This document shows, in pieces, positions 8,856 through 17,505 of a stretch of 64,000 nucleotides of DNA. The stretch is from NCEH01 sp043195125 (GTDB lineage: Bacteria; Pseudomonadota; Alphaproteobacteria; Rhizobiales; Xanthobacteraceae), in the NCBI RefSeq assembly GCF_043195125.1, contig NZ_JBAFWR010000011.1. One strand, given 5' to 3'. The translations under genes and the position numbers were made by a program. Below the pieces are notes generated by a model. It did no database searches, was not told where the DNA came from, and was given only the letters and a program-made list of their open reading frames with translations. Numbering within the stretch: position 1 is the first letter of the stretch; every line of letters starts with the position of its first letter.

Positions 8856-10871
8856 TTACGCGATCGCGTCAACCACAACATCGGAGATCGGCTGAGCGCA
8901 GCAAATCAGGACGTGCCCGGCGCTTGGGAGGTAGGCGAGTTCAAGCGGATAGCGGACTTCCCCGGAGATGAGTTTGTGCTCGCATATTCCGCACTCGCCG
9001 TTGCGGCACGAATTGGCCGGGGACAAACCACCGCGTTCGGCCAACTCCAGAATGCTGAAGTCCTCCTCGGTCCAAGTCGCTTCCAGCGCTTCGCCGATAA
9101 ATTTCACCTTCGAACCAGCGTGGCCCAAATTTACCCGCGCCGCGGTACCGGCCGAACCGAACGATTCATGAAAGATGCGCGCGTCGGGAATGCCGCCCTC
9201 GACGAGTCCGTCTCTGATGTCCCTCATGAAATCCGAGGTGCCGCACAGATATATGTCCGATGATTGGGGAATCATCGACAAGATTGCTTCCGCATCGATC
9301 CGCCCCACGCTGTCGTGGTCGCGGCCCATTACATCCAGTGGCAACGGCGCGCTGTATCGGAAATGGCTGCGGACGTTCGCAAATCCGGCCGCGATGCGCC
9401 GGACTTCGGAACCGAACGCGTGCTCGCGGCTGTTGCGGGCGCCGTGGATGAACCAGACATCCCTTCCTGCCTGCGATGCGATGATAGCCTCCAGCATAGC
9501 CATCATTGGCGTGATGCCCACGCCTATGCTCACCATTGCTACGGGGCGCTCGTGCGCTTGGTCGAGGACGAACTTCCCCCCTGGGGGGGCAATCAGCAGC
9601 TCGGCGCCCTCGGTAATTGTGGTGTGGAGGACGTGTGATCCCGACGTCATATCGTGTCCCGCCCGACGTACGCAGATGCGGTATTCATCGGGGCGATTCC
9701 GGAAGTTCGACAGGCTGTAGCTTCTGACAATTTCCCGGCCGATTTCCCGGTTCCGAATTTTCACCTGGATATGCTGACCCGGCTCGAACGGGTCGAGCGC
9801 GCCGTCTACGGGCCTCAGGTGGAACGATTTCATCGTGTCGGATTCGTCCACGATGGCCCTGACTACAACGCGCCGGAATCCGCCAACCCGCTCGTAGGGG
9901 CCCGTGTCCGGTGCCGTCTCAAACCCTATCGCGCCGCTGACGCGAAATCGCCGTAGATCGCTGGCCGGATCAACGTCGCCCCACGCCATCGGGACGGCAT
10001 CGCTGTTTAGGGTGACCTGCCTCACTTTGATATCGAGAAACCTCTGGGCGCCGGGCAGCGTCAAGGCCCTGTGGACGTCCCAATCTACACTGGCAGAGCC
10101 CGCGATTTGGACGCTCTCACCAGATGAGAAATCTATAAACAGCAGTCCGCAACTGGGATACGCGGTAAGGTTTCCCAATGTGTTGAACATATAGTTTCCA
10201 GTGTAGTCCGGAATTGAGATCTGCCCTCCTTCCGCGTCAACCGCGACGAACCCTGGATTGCCACCCCGATGGGACACGTCGGCGCCGAGCCGGTGATCGC
10301 CGCCAGAGAACCCGGACCCATGCGTGGCGATGAAGAACGTATCTGTCGCAGCGACGATCTCACGGGCGCGGCCGCAAAGCTTCTCGAATGTCTTGGACCG
10401 TACAACCTTTTCCGCCAACCCCTGAACATACTGCCCCGCGCGGCCGTTAATATATTGCGGGCAGTTTCGGTAGCATTGCTCGATCGCCACATGCAGGAGA
10501 CCCTCTTGCACAATCGCTCGGCCGTTTATTCGATATCGTCGACGTCGTTCGAGGTCGATACCAAGTAGCCCGATGTCCGGGATACGGGACAGGTTGCCTA
10601 CCAGTCGCTCAGAGCCGTTCGGCATCAGGGCGATGGTCAGTGTGCGCTGGTCGAATGCAATAAAACCCGGCTCCCCGCAGAGCAGCGATGCCCAGGGCCA
10701 GCCTTCCGCGTCGATCGTAGAGCAGACGAGAAAAGACAGAGACGGCAGCAGCGCCGCCGCCTCCTGTGTCACCTCGTTGACCACCCTCTTGCCGAGCATG
10801 TTGGCGAGATCGGTTTTCCCCGTCAGGGCATGAAGCCGCTTCTCGGCGTCGTGATATGGCGAATTGGTCAT
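8856..10871 (-). CDS. PNPOx-like / flavin reductase / [2Fe-2S] ferredoxin fusion oxidoreductase
   Basis: Three modules are visible in about 671 residues. A pyridoxamine-phosphate-oxidase-like split barrel covers about 1-290 (DTFFIATHGSG, DVSHRGGNPGF, NTLGNL). A ferredoxin-NADP reductase-type FAD/NAD unit follows (RSYSLSN, VSIGVGITPMMAML). The C-terminus is a plant-type [2Fe-2S] ferredoxin (SCRNGECGICEHK ... LICC). It should pass electrons from NAD(P)H through flavin to an acceptor. The ATG at 10871 is preferred because frames further upstream run into the binding-protein gene; the gap between them is 29 bases. It shares the operon of the aldoxime cluster's binding protein, so I infer it reduces the aldoxime dehydratase haem, which must be ferrous to act. 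Confidence 0.85.
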   Translation of the reverse strand: MTNSPYHDAEKRLHALTGKTDLANMLGKRVVNEVTQEAAALLPSLSFLVCSTIDAEGWPWASLLCGEPGFIAFDQRTLTIALMPNGSERLVGNLSRIPDIGLLGIDLERRRRYRINGRAIVQEGLLHVAIEQCYRNCPQYINGRAGQYVQGLAEKVVRSKTFEKLCGRAREIVAATDTFFIATHGSGFSGGDHRLGADVSHRGGNPGFVAVDAEGGQISIPDYTGNYMFNTLGNLTAYPSCGLLFIDFSSGESVQIAGSASVDWDVHRALTLPGAQRFLDIKVRQVTLNSDAVPMAWGDVDPASDLRRFRVSGAIGFETAPDTGPYERVGGFRRVVVRAIVDESDTMKSFHLRPVDGALDPFEPGQHIQVKIRNREIGREIVRSYSLSNFRNRPDEYRICVRRAGHDMTSGSHVLHTTITEGAELLIAPPGGKFVLDQAHERPVAMVSIGVGITPMMAMLEAIIASQAGRDVWFIHGARNSREHAFGSEVRRIAAGFANVRSHFRYSAPLPLDVMGRDHDSVGRIDAEAILSMIPQSSDIYLCGTSDFMRDIRDGLVEGGIPDARIFHESFGSAGTAARVNLGHAGSKVKFIGEALEATWTEEDFSILELAERGGLSPANSCRNGECGICEHKLISGEVRYPLELAYLPSAGHVLICCAQPISDVVVDAIA

Positions 10872-10900
10872 GCCTGAAATCATCGGCGTAACCGCCGCCG

Positions 10901-12067
10901 CTACTGCTTCAGCTTCCGTAGCCCCGTGGCGTATTCGCTGCGGGGCCAGTAGGTCCACTTGCCGTCCTGGACGACGTAGATGTGGGCGGACACGATGTTC
11001 TGGCGATGATCATCGAAATTGATTTCGCCGATCAGAGACTTGAAGCCTTTGGTCCCGTTCAGCTGCGCCGTCACCTTCTTCCGGTCGGGTCCGACTTTCT
11101 CGATGGCGTCCATCACGAGATTTGTCGCCGCATAGGCGAAGGGACCGTAAGCGTCGGGATCTTCCCGGAACCCCGCGGCCTTGTACGCTTCAAGAAAGGC
11201 CGCGCCACCGGCGTAGGAATCGATGGGCGCGCCGTTGTGGGTGGCAACGGTGCCCTCCGCCGCATCCTTGGCGCCCTCCAGATAGCCGGAAGTCATGATG
11301 CCCGAGACCCCCGCGAACTGGACATTCAAACCGACACGCTCCATCTGGGTGCGCAGCCGGACGCCGAGCGGCGTCAGCCCGCACAGAAAGACGAGATCGG
11401 GTTTCAGCTCCTTGATCTTGGTGAGTTCCGCAGTCAGATCCTGCTGGTCGGGACTGACGGGAAACTGCGCAAGGATCTTGGCGTCCGTCTTGGCGATTTC
11501 CTCGTTGAAATACTTGCTGAAGCTGTTGCCATAGTCCGTGGTGTCCTGCACCACAGCGATCCGCTTATATCCGCTCTTGGCTAAAAATTCAGCAGCGACT
11601 TTCACTTCGCTGATCATGGTTCCGCTGACACGATGGATCTGCGGATAATCGTTTCCGTAAGTTATGGCCGGCAGAATGGCGCCCCAAAACACGACCGGCA
11701 GGCCGAATTTATTATAAATATCGACGGTCGCAATGCCCACAGCCGAGCAATAGTGCGGGAGTGCGGCAATGATGGATTTATCGGCGGCGACTTTGGTGGC
11801 CACCTGGATGCCGACGTTCGGCTTGCACTCATCGTCGAGCGCGGTCATTTCATATTCAAAGCGCGCGTTCGGATCGGCGTTTTTCTGCTGCACCGCCAGC
11901 ATCGCCGAGTTTCTCGGGCCGAGTCCTGCCGCCGAGTTTCCTCCCGTGAGCGGGCCGATGAATGCAATCTTCACCGTCTCCTTCGCCTGCGCCGTGGAGA
12001 TGACGACAGCAACGGCGGAAAACAACACGCAACCGACAGCGCAAAGCGCCCGGGCCAATCTCGACAT
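10901..12067 (-). CDS. ABC transporter periplasmic substrate-binding protein, branched-chain amino acid type
   Basis: The 388-residue protein starts with a signal peptide (hydrophobic core to about residue 24, probable cleavage after STAQA at 28), followed by VKIAFIGPLTGGNSAAG, the usual opening of Peripla_BP_6/LivK-like receptors. Length and fold match that family. It is transcribed divergently from the nitrilase-LivHMGF-oxd operon and should be the receptor for that permease. Members of this family bind many ligands besides amino acids; here the ligand is probably an aldoxime, nitrile or derived acid, by context. No lipobox cysteine is present, so it is a soluble periplasmic protein. Confidence 0.9.
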   Translation of the reverse strand: MSRLARALCAVGCVLFSAVAVVISTAQAKETVKIAFIGPLTGGNSAAGLGPRNSAMLAVQQKNADPNARFEYEMTALDDECKPNVGIQVATKVAADKSIIAALPHYCSAVGIATVDIYNKFGLPVVFWGAILPAITYGNDYPQIHRVSGTMISEVKVAAEFLAKSGYKRIAVVQDTTDYGNSFSKYFNEEIAKTDAKILAQFPVSPDQQDLTAELTKIKELKPDLVFLCGLTPLGVRLRTQMERVGLNVQFAGVSGIMTSGYLEGAKDAAEGTVATHNGAPIDSYAGGAAFLEAYKAAGFREDPDAYGPFAYAATNLVMDAIEKVGPDRKKVTAQLNGTKGFKSLIGEINFDDHRQNIVSAHIYVVQDGKWTYWPRSEYATGLRKLKQ

Positions 12068-12420
12068 TTTGAAACCTCTGGAATTGAGTATTTTTATGTC
12101 TGCCAGCTAATTTCCGTTTGCCGCGCTGCGCAATTCGGATTTTTGCAAGGGCCCGTGCATCGATCCCAACGCTGCCATTTGGCACATCCGCTCCAGCTTG
12201 GACGCAGTATTGCCAGCCTGCGCCGGGCCATCCGCCACGGATGGCCGATCACCGCACACAGCGCATGTAACTGCGGGCCGCGCGCCGGCACGCCTTCGAT
12301 GCGGCGGACAGGGGATGTCCGCAAGTGCTTGTGCGTATTTCCAATCTTCCATCGCGATGCGTCGTCGGCAACACTTCCAACAGCGCCATCCTGCGCGGCA
12401 TACAACGTCACACGGGCCCG
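12068..12420. promoter_or_regulatory. Divergent control region of the aldoxime/nitrile cluster
   Basis: This 353-base stretch separates the leftward binding protein/reductase operon from the rightward nitrilase operon, so both promoters must lie here or within the gene starts. It is a likely binding region for the LysR regulator at 18566-19462. I cannot point to one clear T-N11-A operator. Confidence 0.5.
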
Positions 12421-13488
12421 ATGACCATCAGCTATCCCCGCTTCAAGGCTGCCGCCTGCCACGCCTCGTCCGTGTTCCTGGACGCCCAGAAGACCGCCGA
12501 GAAGGCCTGCGACCTCATCGCCGAAGCCGCGGCGGCGGGCGCAGCACTGGTGGTTTTTCCGGAATCCTTCCTTCCCGGCTTTCCGGTCTGGGCCGCGCTG
12601 CAGGCGCCGATTTACAATCACGGCTTCTTCCGTGCGCTGGTCGCCGAGGCGCAAAAGCCGTCGGACGGTGTCATCCGCACCATCCGCATGGCGGCGCGGC
12701 GCCACGGGGTGCACGTTTCGCTAGGCTTCACGGAAGGAACGGATGCAAGTGTCGGCTGCATCTGGAATTCCAACATCCTGATCGGGCCGGACGGCGCCAT
12801 TCTCAACCATCACCGCAAGCTCGTGCCGACCTTCTATGAGAAGCTGGTGTGGGCGAATGGCGATGCCCGCGGGCTGCGCGTCACGCCCAGCGAGATCGGC
12901 CGCATCGGCATGCTGATCTGCGGCGAAAACACCAATCCGCTCGCCCGCTACGCCTTGATGGCGCAAGGCGAGCAGGTACACATCTCCACCTATCCGCCGA
13001 TTTGGCCTACCCGCCCGCCGCACGAGGATGGCGCCTATGACCTCAAGCGCGCCATCGAGATCCGCGCCGGCGCGCACGCGTTCGAGGCCAAGGTGTTCAA
13101 TATCGTTGCCTCGGGTTTCGTGGACGCGGCCATGCGCGAGGCCATGGGTTCAATCAGCCGGGCCAGTCTTGAGGTGATCGACCAATCCCCGAGAGGAATC
13201 TCCATGGTGCTTGATCCGAGCTCGCAGGTCGTCGGCGACGTGCTCTGTGAGCACGAGGGCATCCTTTATGCCGAGATCGACACGGCGCGCTGCGTGGAGC
13301 CGAAGCAGTTCCATGATGTGGTCGGCTATTACAATCGCTTTGATATCTTTCAACTTCACGTGGACCGCGCGGCCCGCGAGCCCGCTTATTTCTCCGAGAC
13401 GGCCGCCGTGCAGCAGGCCTCCGTTTTTTCCGCGCCGCCCCTCGGCGGCATTGAAGACATCTTCGCGGAGACGGACGGCGCTGTGTGA
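12421..13488 (+). CDS. Nitrilase (carbon-nitrogen hydrolase family)
   Basis: The protein of 355 residues has the nitrilase Glu-Lys-Cys triad: E48 in VFPESFLPGFP, K133 in NHHRKLVPTFYEKL and C167 in LICGENTNPLARYAL. The GENTNPLARY context and length are those of true nitrilases, which convert a nitrile and two waters to a carboxylic acid and ammonia through a cysteine thioimidate, rather than of amidases or ureidopropionases. I chose the ATG at 12421; an upstream in-frame ATG would add 32 unlikely residues. It is first in an operon ending with aldoxime dehydratase, whose product is a nitrile, so the two enzymes should act in series. Confidence 0.9.
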   Translation: MTISYPRFKAAACHASSVFLDAQKTAEKACDLIAEAAAAGAALVVFPESFLPGFPVWAALQAPIYNHGFFRALVAEAQKPSDGVIRTIRMAARRHGVHVSLGFTEGTDASVGCIWNSNILIGPDGAILNHHRKLVPTFYEKLVWANGDARGLRVTPSEIGRIGMLICGENTNPLARYALMAQGEQVHISTYPPIWPTRPPHEDGAYDLKRAIEIRAGAHAFEAKVFNIVASGFVDAAMREAMGSISRASLEVIDQSPRGISMVLDPSSQVVGDVLCEHEGILYAEIDTARCVEPKQFHDVVGYYNRFDIFQLHVDRAAREPAYFSETAAVQQASVFSAPPLGGIEDIFAETDGAV

Positions 13489-13846
13489 GCGCTCTGTTTA
13501 CTTGGCGCACGCACGCCACATCAAAGTAAAATTAGATATAAATAAAATACAAATAAAATAATCCAGAGGATTTTTGAAATGACCATCGGACGCGATGTCC
13601 GTGGGGCCAGTTGTCTGGTCCACACGGACCTTTATCTTCCATCGGCCGGGGTTCATGCGCCCAAAAGCGCATCCGGCCCTGGTCGCAGGCACACGAACAG
13701 CGCACCGCGCGGAAAGGCGGCCCGGCAGATCGACCGGCATTTGAGAGTGTGACGCGAGGCTTTCGGTCGAACCGACCCGGCCTGCGCCATATCCGGCTTC
13801 CATCTTGCACGGAGGCCGGCACCTTGCTCATTTGCGGAGACCGTCC
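13489..13846. other. Intergenic with AT-rich tract and hairpin
   Basis: Between nitrilase and livH lie 358 bases without a gene. An AT-rich tract at 13527-13562 (repeated ATAAAAT units) could be a promoter or UP element. At 13598-13628 an imperfect inverted repeat (TCCGTGGGGCCA pairing with TGGTCCACACGGA) could be an operator or partial terminator that sets transporter expression apart from the nitrilase. Confidence 0.45.
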
Positions 13847-14767
13847 ATGGATCCCGGACTTCTCGCCCAGTACCTGTTCAACGGACTGATGCTCGGCACC
13901 ATTTATGCCATTGTCGCCGTTGGCTTCTCCCTGTTTTTCGGCGTGCTCGACGTCATCAAGTTCTCGCACGGCGACGTCGTCACCGTCGGTGCGTTCTCCG
14001 CCTTCGGCGCGGCGGCGCTCACGGCCGCCCTCGTCACCCTGCCGGGGCCACTCGCCCTCGCGGTCGGCCTCCTGGCCGCGCTCGGCGGAGGTGCCCTCTC
14101 CGGAGTGATCATCGGCCGACTGCTGGTCTTGCCGCTCAAGACCGCGCCCGCCCTCAACGTTCTGCTGGCCACGCTGATGGCCGGAACGGTGCTGCGCGAG
14201 GCGATCCGCCTCATCGTGCCGAACGGCGGCAATCCCAAGCCATTTCCGGCGCTGCTTCCGGAGGGTGTGATCGCTGCGGGCGCGTTCAGCGTTGGCGTCG
14301 ACAGCGTCATCATCCTCATGGGCGGTCTTGCCGTGGTGGTGGCAACCCACCTCGTGATCACGCGCACGCGGCTCGGCCTCGCCATCCGCGCGGTGGCGCA
14401 GGACGATGAGGTGGCCCAGCTCGCCGGGGTCAATTTTCGCAGGACCGTACTCGGCACTTTCGCGCTCGGATCGATGCTGGCGGGTCTCGCAGGGCTGATG
14501 CTCGGGCTCTACTATCGGGAAATCAACTTCAACATGGGCATTCTTCTCGGCATCATCGGTTTCGCGTGCGCGGTGGTCGGCGGGCTCGGCAGCCTCATCG
14601 GGCCGATCCTCGGCGGCTTCCTGTTCGCCGGCATCCAGACGCTGGTCACGGTCATCCTGCCCTTCACGAGTGCCTACAAGGATGTGGTGGCGTTCGCGGT
14701 CATTATCGTCCTGATCGGCCTCTTCCCCACCGGCCTCATTGCCGAAAAATCCAGCGAACGGGTTTGA
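13847..14767 (+). CDS. livH: ABC transporter permease, LivH type
   Basis: A highly hydrophobic 306-residue inner-membrane protein that begins with LFNGLMLGTIYAIVAVGFSL and continues with KFSHGDVVTVGAF, both typical of LivH permeases. The ATG at 13847 has GGAG eight bases upstream. It is followed one base later by livM, and together they should form the membrane channel for the substrate delivered by the protein at 10901-12067. The family transports branched-chain amino acids, amides and aromatic compounds; the ligand here is inferred from the operon. Confidence 0.9.
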   Translation: MDPGLLAQYLFNGLMLGTIYAIVAVGFSLFFGVLDVIKFSHGDVVTVGAFSAFGAAALTAALVTLPGPLALAVGLLAALGGGALSGVIIGRLLVLPLKTAPALNVLLATLMAGTVLREAIRLIVPNGGNPKPFPALLPEGVIAAGAFSVGVDSVIILMGGLAVVVATHLVITRTRLGLAIRAVAQDDEVAQLAGVNFRRTVLGTFALGSMLAGLAGLMLGLYYREINFNMGILLGIIGFACAVVGGLGSLIGPILGGFLFAGIQTLVTVILPFTSAYKDVVAFAVIIVLIGLFPTGLIAEKSSERV

Positions 14768-14768
14768 G

Positions 14769-15968
14769 ATGAGCATGGCCGAACACGCCCCCACCCTTTC
14801 CGCCGGCACCGCTCACGCCCCAGGCGTACAGCGCCTGCTCGTTGCGATTGTCGTTGCGCTGCTGTTCACCGGCGGCGGGCTGCTGCTTCACGCCGAAGCG
14901 CAGGGCCAGGTGATCGCACTGCTCGCTGCGTTCATCGCGGTGTTCGTCCTCGGCGAGAAGCTGCCTCAAGGGCGCCGTGTGGCCAGCTTGTGCCGGGCCT
15001 ATCCCGGCACGGTGAACCTGACCGCGATGCTCTCGGTTCTGGCCATCGTGATGGTGCTGCGCGAGGAGCATTATACGCTGCTCATGATGGCGACCGTCGC
15101 CTTATACGCCACCGCGGCGGCGGGGCTGACGCTGCAGATGGCGTTCGCCGGGGTGCCCAATTTCGCCGGCGCCGCGTTCTTTGCGGTGGGCGCCTACGTG
15201 GCCGCCGTGCTGGGCGCAACCGGCCTCCCCCATCTGCTTGTTCTTGTCGTCGCCGGGCTCGCGGCGGCGGCCCTGGGGCTGGTGCTGCTGCTGCCGGTTC
15301 TGCGCACGCGCGGACATTACGCCGCCCTCGTCACCATCGCCTTCGGCCTGCTGCTGCGCTCTTTCCTCGAGGTGAACGATGTGCTCGGAGGGCCGCAAGG
15401 CATGAAAGTGCGCTCGTTCTCCCTTTTCGGCGTCTCCTTTGGCCAGGTCAGCGCGATCGGTCCGTGGGACGTCTCGTTTTACTTGCCTTATGCTTTGGCC
15501 GGCTGCGTCCTGTTTGCGGTCGCCTTCTTCCTCGTCCGCAGACTGGAGACATCATTCGTCGGGCTCGCGCTCGACGCGGTGCGCTCGGACGAGGTCGCGG
15601 CCAGCGTGTTCGGGCTTTCGATCGCCCGTTGGAAAGCCACCGCCTTCCTCCTCGGCAATGCCATGATCGGTGTGGCGGGCGCGCTCTATGGCATGATGAA
15701 CGGCTTCGTGAACCCGAACAGCGCCAATTTCGGCGACAGCCTCATCATGCTGTCGATCCTTGTGCTGGGCGGTTTCGGCAATCTCTGGGGCGCGGTGGTG
15801 GCCGCTGTGGTCATTCTCGTCATCCCTGAGAAATTGCAGGCCATCCAAGAATTCCGTCTCGTCATCTTCGCCCTTCTCGTCATTGCCATTCTGCGGTTTC
15901 GACCGTCCGGGCTCATGCCGCGGGCGACGCGAGACTTTTCGGCCCTCCTGAAAGGAGGTGTGCGATGA
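14769..15968 (+). CDS. livM: ABC transporter permease, LivM type
   Basis: A 399-residue polytopic membrane protein with the LivM features AFAGVPNFAGAAFFAVGAYV and the conserved RRLETSFVGLALDAVRSDEVAA cytoplasmic loop region that contacts the ATPases. An unusual N-terminal extension carries three early hydrophobic segments. It begins one base after livH and its stop overlaps the livG start (ATGA), which indicates coupled translation. It pairs with LivH as the second permease half. Confidence 0.88.
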   Translation: MSMAEHAPTLSAGTAHAPGVQRLLVAIVVALLFTGGGLLLHAEAQGQVIALLAAFIAVFVLGEKLPQGRRVASLCRAYPGTVNLTAMLSVLAIVMVLREEHYTLLMMATVALYATAAAGLTLQMAFAGVPNFAGAAFFAVGAYVAAVLGATGLPHLLVLVVAGLAAAALGLVLLLPVLRTRGHYAALVTIAFGLLLRSFLEVNDVLGGPQGMKVRSFSLFGVSFGQVSAIGPWDVSFYLPYALAGCVLFAVAFFLVRRLETSFVGLALDAVRSDEVAASVFGLSIARWKATAFLLGNAMIGVAGALYGMMNGFVNPNSANFGDSLIMLSILVLGGFGNLWGAVVAAVVILVIPEKLQAIQEFRLVIFALLVIAILRFRPSGLMPRATRDFSALLKGGVR

Positions 15969-16741
15969 GCGCGCTGCTCGCCTGCACCGGGCTCACCATG
16001 CGGTTTGGTGGCCTCACCGCCCTGGATGGGCTCGATCTCGCCGTCGGCAAGGGTGAGACCTTGGGTCTCGTGGGTCCCAACGGCTCCGGCAAGACCACCT
16101 TCTTCAACGTCCTTACCGGGCTCTACAAGCCGACCGCCGGGGTGGTGCGCTTCGGCGACGTGGATCTCTTTGCACGCTCGCCGCGGGACATCGGGCGGGC
16201 CGGGGTCGCGCGGACGTTCCAGCGTTCGCGCCTGATGCTCGATCAGACTGTGTTCGACAACATCGCCCTTGGCGCGCTCGGAAGCCTCGACCTTGGGCTC
16301 ATGTCCACCCTCGTGTTCAGGGCCCGCTTTCGCCGCGAGCTTTCGGCGCTGGTCGAAAAGGCCACGGTGCTGACGCGGCGTTTCAACCCGCAGATCGCCG
16401 CCAATCTGTTCCAGCCGGCGGGCAGTTTCACGATGATCGACCGCCGGCGGGTCGAGATTTGCCGCGCCCTCATCGGCGCACCCCGCCTCATCCTGCTGGA
16501 TGAGCCATCCGCCGGCATGACCCACGAGGAGACGCGCCAGCTCATGGACGATCTCCTCGCGTTTCGCGAGGAGATGCCGGACCTTTCCGTCGTCCTGGTG
16601 GAGCACGAGATGGATGTCATCCGCCGCATCTCGGACCGCTGCATCGTGCTGAACTTCGGCAAGAAGATCTTCGAAGGTTCGTTCGACGCACTCATCGCCG
16701 ACCCCGATGTGCAGACGGCCTATCTCGGAGGCAGCCAATGA
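15965..16741 (+). CDS. livG: ABC transporter ATPase, LivG type, with altered signature motif
   Basis: The protein of 258 residues has Walker A GPNGSGKTTFFN, Walker B RLILLDEPSAGM and a switch histidine in VVLVEHEMDVI. The ABC signature is odd: where LivG proteins usually have an LSYGQ-like stretch, this one reads SFTMIDRRRVEICRAL, so it may hydrolyse ATP poorly and rely on LivF at the second site. The starts and stops overlap (ATGA) on both sides, showing a tightly coupled operon. Asymmetric ABC dimers with one degenerate site are known in other transporters; that reading is an inference here. Confidence 0.88.
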   Translation: MSALLACTGLTMRFGGLTALDGLDLAVGKGETLGLVGPNGSGKTTFFNVLTGLYKPTAGVVRFGDVDLFARSPRDIGRAGVARTFQRSRLMLDQTVFDNIALGALGSLDLGLMSTLVFRARFRRELSALVEKATVLTRRFNPQIAANLFQPAGSFTMIDRRRVEICRALIGAPRLILLDEPSAGMTHEETRQLMDDLLAFREEMPDLSVVLVEHEMDVIRRISDRCIVLNFGKKIFEGSFDALIADPDVQTAYLGGSQ

Positions 16742-17472
16742 GCGATGCCCAAAAGGCCAGCCGTCGCCTGTCGGTGATCGGCGTCACGACCGGCTATGAC
16801 CGCGCCGACGTGCTGCACAATGTGTCGATCGAGGCCAAGCCGGGACGCATCACCTGCATCCTCGGCGCCAATGGCGCCGGCAAATCCACCCTTATTCGGA
16901 GCATTCTTGGCCTGACGCCGGTGCGCAGCGGCGAGGTGGCGTTTGGCGGCGAGAGCATCACGAACCTGCCGACACATCGCATCGCCGCGCTCGGCATCGC
17001 CACCGTGCCGGAGGGCAATCGAGTCCTGCCGCGTATGACCGTGCTGGAGAATCTGAAGGTCGGCGGCTTGCTGGAACGCGACCACCGGCGCCTGGCGGCT
17101 CGCATGGACGCCATGTTCGATACCTTCCCCCGCCTCAAGGAACGGCGAAGCCAGCTCGCCGGCACGCTTTCGGGCGGCGAGCGGTCCATGCTCTCCATCG
17201 CCCGCGGACTCATGACCGATCCGGAATTGATCGTGTTTGACGAACCCTCCCTCGGTCTCTCCCCGCTGTTCGTCTCGGAAGTGTTCCGCATCGTGCGGAG
17301 GCTGAAGGAGGAGGGATACACCATTCTCCTGGTCGAGCAGAACGTGCGCCAAACCCTCGACGTGGCGGACGATGGCTACGTCCTCGCTCAGGGACGCGTG
17401 GTCGCTTCGGGGACAAGCGCCGCGCTGGCGCAGGATCAGGAACTCCACAAGGCCTATTTCGGCATCCATTGA
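16738..17472 (+). CDS. livF: ABC transporter ATPase, LivF type
   Basis: The protein of 244 residues has Walker A GANGAGKSTLIRS, the standard signature LSGGERSMLSIARGL, Walker B LIVFDEPSLGLSP and the switch histidine position replaced as usual in LivF (LLVEQNVRQTL). It overlaps livG by ATGA. With LivG it drives import through LivHM. A gap of 33 bases separates it from the aldoxime dehydratase gene, so both probably lie on one transcript. Confidence 0.9.
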   Translation: MSDAQKASRRLSVIGVTTGYDRADVLHNVSIEAKPGRITCILGANGAGKSTLIRSILGLTPVRSGEVAFGGESITNLPTHRIAALGIATVPEGNRVLPRMTVLENLKVGGLLERDHRRLAARMDAMFDTFPRLKERRSQLAGTLSGGERSMLSIARGLMTDPELIVFDEPSLGLSPLFVSEVFRIVRRLKEEGYTILLVEQNVRQTLDVADDGYVLAQGRVVASGTSAALAQDQELHKAYFGIH

Positions 17473-17505
17473 GCCGCTGCAGAACACGAGGATTTTTGAC
17501 CCGCC

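Noticed and set aside
13532..14809. A 425-codon frame antisense to livH
   Set aside because: It lies opposite a clear permease gene, is rich in Asp/Glu/Arg/His as expected from the reverse of a hydrophobic GC-rich gene, and has no domain.
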